A stretch of DNA of 5,402 nt, taken from NCBI GenBank assembly GCA_947177495.1, contig CAMWUS010000110.1, positions 1 to 5,402 of the forward strand, given 5' to 3'. A program made the position numbers and the translations under genes. Of the stretch, positions 1 to 5,402 are shown piece by piece (the stretch's first letter is position 1; the number at the start of each line of letters is the position of its first letter). The notes under the pieces are model-generated. The model was not told the DNA's origin, did no database searches, and saw only the letters and a program-made list of their open reading frames with translations. Source of the DNA: an uncultured Clostridia bacterium. GTDB lineage: Bacteria > Bacillota > Clostridia > Christensenellales > Borkfalkiaceae.

Positions 1-296
1 TTACCGCGCTCCACTTTAAGCGCCAACCCGAATTCTTCCCTGAAAGACATCGTGCTTGTCGCAGGGAAAGCGTATGCCGCGCCTGTTAAAAATTTGCTAC
101 CGTGAACAACGTTCTGCAAAAATACGTCGGGCGAACAATCGTTGGTAAGATTGCACCTACCTTTTCCCGTAATATATATTTTCTTTCCGAGCTTTTCGTT
201 TTTCTCGAGAAGCGTTGTGTCGTTTCCGTTTTTAGCGCTCGCATAAGCCGCCATGAGCCCCGACGCACCGCCCCCGATTACAATTACGCGTTTCAT
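1..296 (-). CDS. BaiN/HI0933-like FAD-dependent oxidoreductase, N-terminal part (truncated by window edge)
   Basis: Only the first 98 codons are in the window, and the frame is open to position 1. The translation starts MKRVIVIGGGASGLMAAYAS, a Rossmann FAD-binding site with G8-G9-G10-A-S-G13 and the ribose-binding acidic residue E31 in LLEKNEKLGKK. The TGKGRCNLTN signature at residues 43-52 is typical of the HI0933/YhiN/BaiN flavoprotein family. Members bind FAD; BaiN has been linked to bile acid reduction, but most members have no established substrate, so no reaction is assigned. The start at 294-296 is preceded by GAAGGA (complement of 300-305) at short spacing. The gene lies 44 bases beyond the oadA-like stop, behind a hairpin, so it is probably a separate unit or expressed by readthrough. 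Nothing ties it functionally to the decarboxylase genes. Family assignment is firm; specific function is unknown. Confidence 0.88.
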   Translation of the reverse strand, partial: MKRVIVIGGGASGLMAAYASAKNGNDTTLLEKNEKLGKKIYITGKGRCNLTNDCSPDVFLQNVVHGSKFLTGAAYAFPATSTMSFREEFGLALKVERG

Positions 297-310
297 AATT
301 CCTTCATAAG

Positions 311-336
311 AAAGCGAGGGCATTCGCCCTCGCTTT
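311..336 (-). terminator. Likely intrinsic terminator of the decarboxylase operon
   Basis: A perfect 10-base-pair inverted repeat (AAAGCGAGGG and CCCTCGCTTT) surrounds a 6-base loop. It begins 4 bases after the TGA stop of the oadA-like gene. In the minus direction the stem is followed by CTTATG, so together with the stem end the T-rich tract reads TTTCTT, which is short for an intrinsic terminator. There is no T tract in the plus direction. The ribosome binding site of the next gene starts about 5 bases beyond the stem, so some readthrough is plausible. Confidence 0.7.
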
Positions 337-340
337 GTCG

Positions 341-1759
341 TCATACGGGATAAACGCCCGTCTTCGCCAAATCGCCGTCTACACCCTCATTCTTCGCCTT
401 TCTCCACTTGAAGAAATTCTCCGCAACTTCGGGGAAGGAAGCATAGGACAATACGTCCTCTTCCTGCGTATAATAGCCCTTTTCTACAACTTCCGCTTTC
501 AACTTTTCGTATTCGGGCGCAAGATCGTCCGCGGGGCGATAAGTAATGCGTTTTTCACCCTTTAAAACGATTTTAGCAACTTCTTCATCGATCGGCATAG
601 GAAGCTGACCATATTTACCCGCGAACAAGTCGCGCGTTTCTTTGGTAACCATTTTATAACGCTCGCCCATTACCACGTTCATAACCGCCTGCGTACCGAC
701 GATTTGCGAGCTGGGCGTAACAAGCGGAGGATATCCGCAATCCTTACGCACATTGGGAACTTCCGCAAGCACCTCGGGAAGCTTCTCCTCTTTCCCCGCC
801 TTTTTAAGCTGATTCATGAGGTTGGAAAGCATTCCGCCGGGTACTTGATAGATGAGCGTATTGACATCCACCTGGCGTACCTTGGGATTGAGAGAGCCTT
901 CCTTTTCGAGCTCTGCGGCAACCTTCTTGAAATGCGCCGCAATCGGAATGAGTTTTTCGAGCGAAATACCCGTATCGAATTCCGTGCCTTTAAGCGTAGC
1001 CACAAGCGGCTCGGTTGCAGGCTGCGAAGTTCCGTTGGCAAGCGGGGAAAGCGCGGTATCCACGATATCCACCCCCGCCTGAATCGCCATAAGGTTGACC
1101 ATATCGCCCGTACCCGTCGTGTTGTGTGTATGCAAGTGCAACTTCGTCTCGGGGCGAAGCTCCTTTTTAAGCGCCGTAACAAGCTCGTACGCGTCGAACG
1201 GCAACAAGAGGTTCGCCATATCTTTAATGCAGATATTGTCCGCACCCATGCTTTCGTAAGTTTTAGCGAGCTTTACAAAATAGTCGAGCGTGTGTACGGG
1301 GCTTGTGGTATAAGAAATTGCCGCTTCGCATACTCCCTCGTACTTTTCGCCGTATTTCTTGATCGCCTTCATGGATGCTTCGATATTTCTCGGATCGTTG
1401 AGCGCGTCGAATACACGGATTACGCGAACACCGTTCTCAAGCGATTTTTCTACGACTTTTTCTACAAGGTCATCCGCATAGTTGCGGTATCCGAGCAAAT
1501 TCTGCCCGCGAAGCAACATTTGAATGGGCGTCTTCTTCAAGTACTTTCTAAGCGTTCTCAAACGCTCCCACGGATCCTCGTTCAAAAAGCGCATGCACGA
1601 GTCGAACGTTGCGCCGCCCCAGCCCTCGAGGGAATAGTAACCGACGTCATCGAGCTGTTCGAGCACGGGAATCATTTGCTCCGTGCGCATACGCGTTGCC
1701 GCGTGCGACTGGTGCGCATCACGCAGAATCGTATCCATAATCATTACTTTTTTAGCCAT
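341..1759 (-). CDS. oadA: OadA/5S-type carboxyltransferase (oxaloacetate decarboxylase alpha-like or pyruvate carboxylase B-like), no biotin domain
   Basis: This 472-residue protein belongs to the pyruvate/oxaloacetate carboxyltransferase family, whose members move a carboxyl group between biotin and pyruvate or oxaloacetate. Visible signatures are DTILRDAHQS (9-18; D14 is the expected metal ligand), GGATFD (48-53), RGQN (84-87), CIKDMAN (177-183, with K179 as the expected carbamylated metal-ligand lysine), LHTHNTTG (209-216, metal ligands H210 and H212) and VPGGMLSNL (306-314). The C-terminal part, including VTPSSQIVGTQAVMNV (347-362), is the conserved PYC/OADA domain. Full OadA proteins have about 590 residues and end in a biotinyl domain; this one stops before it, which matches the separate carrier gene in the same operon. 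The start has GGAG (complement of 1766-1769) six bases upstream. It is the last gene of the set, 47 bases after the beta subunit. Metal-site residues look intact, so activity is likely. Oxaloacetate decarboxylation versus transcarboxylation cannot be told apart from sequence. Confidence 0.93.
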   Translation of the reverse strand: MAKKVMIMDTILRDAHQSHAATRMRTEQMIPVLEQLDDVGYYSLEGWGGATFDSCMRFLNEDPWERLRTLRKYLKKTPIQMLLRGQNLLGYRNYADDLVEKVVEKSLENGVRVIRVFDALNDPRNIEASMKAIKKYGEKYEGVCEAAISYTTSPVHTLDYFVKLAKTYESMGADNICIKDMANLLLPFDAYELVTALKKELRPETKLHLHTHNTTGTGDMVNLMAIQAGVDIVDTALSPLANGTSQPATEPLVATLKGTEFDTGISLEKLIPIAAHFKKVAAELEKEGSLNPKVRQVDVNTLIYQVPGGMLSNLMNQLKKAGKEEKLPEVLAEVPNVRKDCGYPPLVTPSSQIVGTQAVMNVVMGERYKMVTKETRDLFAGKYGQLPMPIDEEVAKIVLKGEKRITYRPADDLAPEYEKLKAEVVEKGYYTQEEDVLSYASFPEVAENFFKWRKAKNEGVDGDLAKTGVYPV

Positions 1760-1773
1760 AATCTACTCCGTTA

Positions 1774-1785
1774 CGGGATATCCCG
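1774..1785. repeat. 12-base perfect palindrome in the gap between the beta-subunit and oadA-like genes
   Basis: CGGGATATCCCG is a perfect palindrome lying between the OadB-like stop (1807-1809) and the ribosome binding site of the oadA-like gene (1766-1769). In RNA it could form only a small hairpin: four G-C pairs, possibly extended by a G-U pair, around a 4-base loop. It could mark an RNA processing site or a protein site, or be chance. No function is claimed. Confidence 0.3.
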
Positions 1786-1806
1786 CCAAACTGCATTTTG
1801 ATTTTC

Positions 1807-3264
1807 TTAGCCGAAGCATGCAAGCAGTATACCTGCCGCCAAAGCCGAACCGATAACCCCCGCCACATTGGGTCCCATAGCGTGCATGAGCAAGTGGTTT
1901 TGCGGATCGGTTTCCCGCCCGACGTCCTCGGAAATACGCGCCGCCATAGGAACCGCCGAAACGCCTGCCGAACCGATAAGCGGGTTGATTTGCCCTTTCG
2001 TAATCTTGCACATGAGTTTTGCAACCAAAAGTCCGCCGATCGTTCCGAGATAGAACGCGATAATACCGATTGCAAGAATTCCGAGCGTCTGCGCGGAAAG
2101 GAAGATTTCACCCTTCGCCTTGCAGCCCACGGCAATACCAAGGAAAATGGTAACCGTATTGATAAGTCCGTTTTGTGCCTGCGACGAAAGCCGCTCCACC
2201 ACGCCCGATTCGCGGAACAAATTTCCGAGCATGAGCATACCGAGAAGCGGAATTGCGTCGGGAAGCAACAAGCCGACAACCAACGTTACCGCCACGGGGA
2301 AAATGATTTTCTCCGCTTTGGAAACTTGACGCAACGGCTTCATGCGAATTGCGCGTTCTTTCTTAGTCGTGAGAAGCCGCATAACGGGCTTTTGAATTGC
2401 GGGAATAAGCGCCATGTACGAATACGCCGCAATCGCGATCGTGGGCACAAGATTTTCCGCAAGCATTTTAGAAACGTAAATTGCGGTAGGACCGTCCGCC
2501 CCACCGATAATTGCGATTGCCGCAGCCTCTGCGCCCGTAAACCCGAGAAGCACCGCACCGAAGAGCGCAACGAAAATTCCGAGCTGCGCGCCCGCACCGA
2601 TGAGCATACTCTTGGGGTTTGCAATCAAGGGTCCGAAGTCGGTCATAGCGCCGATTCCGAGGAATATAAGCGGAGGATAAATAACCTTATCAACGCCGAA
2701 ATACAAATACCACAAAAGCCCGCGATCGGTGACCGATTCGTAAGTTTCAAGCAAGACAATGGTATTGCTGTTAAATGTTGTTACTCCGTTTGCAACGGTA
2801 CCCTGAATATAGCCCGTTAAAGTGTACAACTCATTGAACTGTGCATACGCCATCGTCGAAGTTACGCCGTTTTGAAGCGCCTCGAAGCTTGCATAATACG
2901 TAACGATGTCTCCTTGCAGATATCCTTCCCGAATGTAAATCGGAAGAAGATTATTCGGATTAGAGATGAGATCGTAAGCCGCTACGTTCTCCAAGTCTCC
3001 GACTACTCCGAGCGTCAAAGCCGTATCGGGCGTTTCGTATTTGCCCCATAAAATTGCTTCCGCGCCGGGCAAATTGATTAAAAACATTCCGAACGCGATC
3101 GGAAGCAAGAGCATCGGCTCGTACTTCTTCACTATGGCAAGGAACATGAGCACGAAGGAAATGAGCAGCATGACGTAGTTCTGCCACCCTCCCTGCGAAA
3201 TCCCCATGGACTTCCATAGATTGGAAAATATCGAGCCAATGTCGATTAAAAGATTACTTTGCAT
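1807..3264 (-). CDS. oadB: Na+-translocating decarboxylase beta subunit (OadB/MmdB/GcdB family) with extended loop
   Basis: This integral membrane protein of 485 residues is the sodium pump: it decarboxylates carboxybiotin and couples this to Na+ export. Signatures are the early span and motif KKYEPMLLLPIAFG (46-59), YPPLIFLGIGAMTDFGPLI (196-214), GGADGPTAIYVS (254-265), AYSYMALIP (280-288), NGLINTVTIFLG (365-376), NPLIGSAGVSAVPMAAR (427-443) and HAMGPNVAGVIGSA (461-474). Residues known as functional in Klebsiella OadB (D203, Y229, N373, G377, S382) match D257, Y283, N427, G431 and S436 here, all with a constant offset of 54. Around ten hydrophobic spans are visible. The protein is longer than the roughly 433 residues of Klebsiella OadB and the shorter MmdB/GcdB forms. 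The extra length lies in residues 71-180, a polar, acidic, Tyr-rich loop with only K75 and R112 as basic residues. The start is supported by CGGAG (complement of 3271-3275), six bases upstream. The biotin carrier gene ends 16 bases before it. Confidence 0.96.
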   Translation of the reverse strand: MQSNLLIDIGSIFSNLWKSMGISQGGWQNYVMLLISFVLMFLAIVKKYEPMLLLPIAFGMFLINLPGAEAILWGKYETPDTALTLGVVGDLENVAAYDLISNPNNLLPIYIREGYLQGDIVTYYASFEALQNGVTSTMAYAQFNELYTLTGYIQGTVANGVTTFNSNTIVLLETYESVTDRGLLWYLYFGVDKVIYPPLIFLGIGAMTDFGPLIANPKSMLIGAGAQLGIFVALFGAVLLGFTGAEAAAIAIIGGADGPTAIYVSKMLAENLVPTIAIAAYSYMALIPAIQKPVMRLLTTKKERAIRMKPLRQVSKAEKIIFPVAVTLVVGLLLPDAIPLLGMLMLGNLFRESGVVERLSSQAQNGLINTVTIFLGIAVGCKAKGEIFLSAQTLGILAIGIIAFYLGTIGGLLVAKLMCKITKGQINPLIGSAGVSAVPMAARISEDVGRETDPQNHLLMHAMGPNVAGVIGSALAAGILLACFG

Positions 3265-3280
3265 GAAACGCTCCGAAAAA

Positions 3281-3634
3281 TCAGGAAATTACCGCAAGCA
3301 CGGCGTCCGATTCCACATTCACACCCTTGGCAACATTTACGGTAACGGTACCGTCGCAAGGCGCAGTAATGTCGTTATCCATCTTCATAGCTTCGAGCAC
3401 AAGAATCGGCTGATCCTTTTTCACCTGCGTGCCGTTTTGCACGAGCACGTTTTTAATAAGCCCGGGGAAAGGAGCAACCACTTTCGTTCCGTTTGCGCTT
3501 GCCGCAGGAGCGGAAGCCGCGGGCGCAACAGGCGCCGCAAGAGGTACCGCGATTTTGGGAGACTCCGTCGCGCCGACTTCGTCTACCCCTACTTCGTATT
3601 GTTTTCCGTTTACCGTAATAATAAAGTTACGCAT
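3281..3634 (-). CDS. Biotin carboxyl carrier protein (biotinyl subunit, MmdC/GcdC/1.3S-like)
   Basis: This 117-residue carrier swings its biotin between the carboxyltransferases and the membrane beta subunit. The N-terminal 28 residues (MRNFIITVNGKQYEVGVDEV and on) resemble the start of 1.3S and MmdC proteins. An Ala/Pro-rich flexible linker spans about residues 29-49. The biotinyl domain fills residues 50-117, with VVAPFPGLI (52-60), the biotinylation motif EAMKM (81-85, biotin on K84) and the closing half-domain TAPCDGTVTVNVAKGVNV. The start has GGGAG (complement of 3644-3648) nine bases upstream. Gaps to both neighbours are 16 bases. It is the only biotin domain in the window, so it presumably serves both carboxyltransferases. 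A biotin ligase is needed but not seen here. The motif is the biotin type (EAMKM), not a lipoyl type. Confidence 0.95.
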   Translation of the reverse strand: MRNFIITVNGKQYEVGVDEVGATESPKIAVPLAAPVAPAASAPAASANGTKVVAPFPGLIKNVLVQNGTQVKKDQPILVLEAMKMDNDITAPCDGTVTVNVAKGVNVESDAVLAVIS

Positions 3635-3650
3635 ATTCTATCGCTCCCGA

Positions 3651-3989
3651 TTATAATTTTTTTATTCTTCTTACCACGAAATCGCATTTCGTGTTTTCGC
3701 CCTCGTAATAAGCGGCTATTGCGGCGGTAATTACCGCTATCAGTTCGTCGTCCGTTTGTTCCGTCGGTTGTATTTTACGGGGTTTGGAGGAGGTTTTAGT
3801 CTCTACGGGTTTCGTCTTTTTCTTCCCGTTAACGGCCGCCATAATTTTACCAAGCGCCATAAAAAACAAAATGAGAATGACTATCCCGAGGAATACGAAC
3901 GCAAAGCCGAAGACTGCCATGAAAGCGCCTTCGCCGATATCGTATTTCGGCCAATTCTCAAAGAGCCCTGCAAGCAAAGCCTTTCCCAT
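3651..3989 (-). CDS. OadG/MmdD-family small membrane subunit (gamma/delta chain)
   Basis: This 112-residue protein is a likely assembly factor and membrane anchor of the decarboxylase complex. It has a short N-terminal segment, one transmembrane helix at about residues 22-47 (MAVFGFAFVFLGIVILILFF core), a Lys/Pro/Thr-rich cytoplasmic linker (55-79), and a conserved C-terminal block with DDELIAVITAAIAAY (80-94) and FVVRRIKKL (104-112). That block is typical of MmdD and the Firmicutes OadG-like proteins; in MmdD-type subunits this end contacts the carboxyltransferase. An upstream in-frame ATG at 4026-4028 would add 13 residues and overlap the previous gene. The start at 3987-3989 is preferred because a strong GAGGAGGG sits 4 bases ahead of it and the added residues (MRRYRRSSVEEGG) have no family look. 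The separate MmdE chain known from Veillonella is not present. Confidence 0.88.
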   Translation of the reverse strand: MGKALLAGLFENWPKYDIGEGAFMAVFGFAFVFLGIVILILFFMALGKIMAAVNGKKKTKPVETKTSSKPRKIQPTEQTDDELIAVITAAIAAYYEGENTKCDFVVRRIKKL

Positions 3990-3993
3990 GCCG

Positions 3994-4001
3994 CCCTCCT
4001 C
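3994..4001 (-). promoter_or_regulatory. Ribosome binding site that fixes the OadG-like start
   Basis: The minus strand reads GAGGAGGG, 4 bases before the ATG at 3987-3989. The site overlaps the TGA stop (4000-4002) of the preceding carboxyltransferase gene, so translation of the two genes is probably coupled. It rules in favour of the 112-residue protein over the 125-residue one that starts at 4028. Confidence 0.85.
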
Positions 4002-5352
4002 AACCGATGAGCGTCTGTAACGACGCAATCAGGTATTGTTTTACAAATTGCGGTTCGATTATCTCGTCGAGATAACCGCTCTTTGCCGCATGAATGGGGT
4101 CGGAATTCTCGTCGGCGTAAAGCGCGCGAAGCTCTTCTTTGTTCGCGTTCTTTTCGTTTGCATACTCGATTTCCGCACCCTCGGCGCTCTCGAACAAAGC
4201 AATCTTCGCCGTTGCAAACGCATACGCATAATCGAAACCGACGGATTTCGCCGCAAAAAGCGAATAGCCAAGCCCGATTGCTTTTCCCGTAATGACGGAC
4301 ACTTTCACGTCCACCGTGTCGAGAATGGAGAGATATTCGCAAATTTCTTTTAAAAGCGTGCTGTCGTTCACCTCTTCCGTAGCTTCCACGCCCACGCAGT
4401 CAACAAAGTTGACGAGCGGCAAGCCGTAGCAAGCGGCAAATTCCGCAAAGTTTTTCAGCTTTTTCACGTTAGAAGCATTCAGCTTCACGCCGTCGAAAAT
4501 CGCGGCGGCAACCGCAATCCCGCCTACACGAGCAAGCACGGTTTTCAACTCGGGACAACTGTTTGCGCCAAGCTCCACACCGTTTTCGAGAATAGCGGCA
4601 ATTTGCTCCGCACCGCATTTTTTATTAAGCGCAGGAACAGCCGCGTTAAGCTCTGCGTCGATTACGGGAATATTGACGATATCGCTCACCTGCATAATCT
4701 TGGAAGCGGCATCCTTAACATCCTTTACAAGCACGGCAGGAAGCAAGGAGTTTTTAAGCGCATGGTAACCGCCGATGTCTTCCTTTTTTACGTTCTTGCC
4801 CGCCTTAGCGGAAACGACAAATGGACTGCAAAGCGAAAGCACGCTCTTTTCCGTAAAGAACACGCAATCGCAAACCGAGCAAAGCGCCGCGGTCGAACCG
4901 TATACTTCCCCAAGCACCACTGCGAATTGCAAAACACTGCCTTTGAGCTGTGTTGCCTTCATAAGAAGCTCGGAAATGCCTTCCATCACGTTTACCCCTT
5001 CGCCGACTCTTACGCCGTAGGAATGAAGCAGGTAAATGACAGGCGTTCTGTTCTTCTCCGCCGCATTCAGCGTCTTTGCGATTTTTTCGCAATTCGCTTT
5101 GGAAAGCCCGCCGAACGAAACTTCGAAATTCTGCGCCACAATGTAATAGGGATAGCCGCCCACGGTTGCGAAGCCTGTTACGACTCCTTCCCCCTGCGCG
5201 TCTTCCCCATAGAATTGATCTTTCGAAAAACTGAAAGCCGCAAGTTCCACAAAACTTGCCTCATCCGTCATGGCAGCAATTTCGGCACGAATGGTTTTCC
5301 CCGCATTTTTCAGCGTTGCTTTGCGCTCGTTTAACTGTTTGATCTTATCCAT
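4000..5352 (-). CDS. Divergent acyl-CoA carboxyltransferase subunit (MmdA/PccB/12S-like)
   Basis: This 450-residue protein has both crotonase-fold halves of the biotin-dependent acyl-CoA carboxyltransferase family, which transfers a carboxyl group between biotin and acyl-CoA. N-half landmarks are SFVEL (33-37), GEGVVTGFATVGGYPYYIVA (54-73), QNFEVSFGGLSKA (74-86) and KKEDIGG (189-195). C-half landmarks are FDGVKLNASN (286-295), YGLPLVNFVDCVGV (309-322), GKAIGLGYSLFA (356-367), FATAKIALF (379-387) and AAKSGYLDEIIEP (422-434). MmdA has about 510 residues; this protein is shorter, largely in the region joining the halves and at the N-terminus. Family glycine motifs are changed: DSGGAR is HSYGVR (110-115), the CAGGA-type motif is EVYGST (149-154), and KAYGG is KAIGL (357-361). 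Substrate and even activity are therefore uncertain. As first gene of the operon, in the place mmdA holds in mmd operons, it probably belongs to the complex. The start has GAGGT (complement of 5357-5361) four bases upstream. Confidence 0.85.
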   Translation of the reverse strand: MDKIKQLNERKATLKNAGKTIRAEIAAMTDEASFVELAAFSFSKDQFYGEDAQGEGVVTGFATVGGYPYYIVAQNFEVSFGGLSKANCEKIAKTLNAAEKNRTPVIYLLHSYGVRVGEGVNVMEGISELLMKATQLKGSVLQFAVVLGEVYGSTAALCSVCDCVFFTEKSVLSLCSPFVVSAKAGKNVKKEDIGGYHALKNSLLPAVLVKDVKDAASKIMQVSDIVNIPVIDAELNAAVPALNKKCGAEQIAAILENGVELGANSCPELKTVLARVGGIAVAAAIFDGVKLNASNVKKLKNFAEFAACYGLPLVNFVDCVGVEATEEVNDSTLLKEICEYLSILDTVDVKVSVITGKAIGLGYSLFAAKSVGFDYAYAFATAKIALFESAEGAEIEYANEKNANKEELRALYADENSDPIHAAKSGYLDEIIEPQFVKQYLIASLQTLIG

Positions 5353-5382
5353 TTTTACCTCGTTCAGTTAGAAAAAATCCAA

Positions 5383-5391
5383 CTTATACCA
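5383..5391 (-). promoter_or_regulatory. Candidate extended -10 promoter element of the operon
   Basis: Read on the minus strand, TGGTATAAG fits the extended -10 form TGnTATAAT with one mismatch. A transcript would start near 5376 and have a leader of about 23 bases before the ATG at 5352. The matching -35 region would fall outside the window, so the call rests on the -10 alone. If genes of the same strand lie just upstream, the operon could begin further out. Confidence 0.35.
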
Positions 5392-5402
5392 ATTAACATT
5401 AT

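Noticed and set aside
704..1801. A 365-codon open frame on the plus strand
   Set aside because: It lies opposite the clearly recognised oadA-like gene; its translation is rich in Arg, His and Cys with no family motif, as expected from an antisense frame of a biased gene.
1752..2279. A 175-codon minus-strand frame overlapping the end of the OadB gene and reaching the oadA-like start
   Set aside because: It is a frame-shifted shadow of OadB with an Arg/Ser-rich translation; the OadB frame over the same bases is fully conserved in motif content.
1798..2820. A 340-codon open frame on the plus strand
   Set aside because: It is antisense to the OadB gene, has a composition dominated by Arg, Asn and His, and has no recognisable domain or ribosome binding site.
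3650..3655. TATAAT on the minus strand before the biotin carrier gene, as an internal promoter
   Set aside because: The hexamer is exact, but the region 17 bases upstream reads CGTGGT, a poor -35, and the surrounding tract is A/T-rich, so chance is the simpler explanation.
3990..4028. A longer OadG-like protein starting at 4028
   Set aside because: The strong GAGGAGGG site lies inside this extension and serves the ATG at 3987-3989; the extra residues do not resemble the family and would overlap the upstream gene.
4603..5334. A 243-codon open frame on the plus strand
   Set aside because: It is antisense to the acyl-CoA-type carboxyltransferase, with no domain signature.
1..5402. CRISPR arrays, tRNA or rRNA genes, insertion sequences, attachment sites
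   Set aside because: No repeated spacer pattern, RNA gene, transposase or terminal repeat was found; the window is almost entirely filled with same-strand metabolic genes.

Overview
The window holds a compact five-gene operon on the minus strand for a biotin-dependent, sodium-pumping decarboxylase or transcarboxylase complex, followed by the 5' part of an unrelated flavoprotein gene. The separate biotin carrier, the small OadG/MmdD-like anchor, Shine-Dalgarno sites of the GGAG type and intermediate GC content suggest an anaerobic fermentative bacterium, most likely from the Clostridia side of the Firmicutes. That taxonomic placement is inference only; no marker gene is present.

Layout in transcription order, from high to low coordinates. 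A 50-base leader with a candidate extended -10 box (5383-5391) precedes a 450-residue, two-half carboxyltransferase of the acyl-CoA type, related to MmdA, PccB and the 12S transcarboxylase subunit but with altered glycine motifs (4000-5352). Next come a single-span OadG/MmdD-like subunit of 112 residues (3651-3989), a free-standing biotin carrier with the EAMKM site (3281-3634), and an OadB-type Na+-translocating beta subunit with an unusually long acidic loop (1807-3264). The last gene of the set is an OadA/5S-type carboxyltransferase without its own biotin domain (341-1759). Gaps between the first four genes are 10-16 bases and the last is 47 bases, so a single transcript is likely. A strong hairpin (311-336) follows the OadA stop codon. 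After it starts a BaiN/HI0933-like FAD protein that runs off the left edge (1-296).

How the genes could work together: in this family a carboxyltransferase moves a carboxyl group from a substrate onto the biotin of the carrier, and the beta subunit decarboxylates carboxybiotin while exporting Na+. The small subunit helps assemble the complex at the membrane. This operon carries two different carboxyltransferases, one acyl-CoA type and one pyruvate/oxaloacetate type, for one carrier and one pump. That is the subunit logic of the Propionibacterium transcarboxylase (12S, 5S and 1.3S) joined to a sodium pump. The real substrates cannot be read from the sequence. The acyl-CoA-type subunit is divergent enough that its activity is open.
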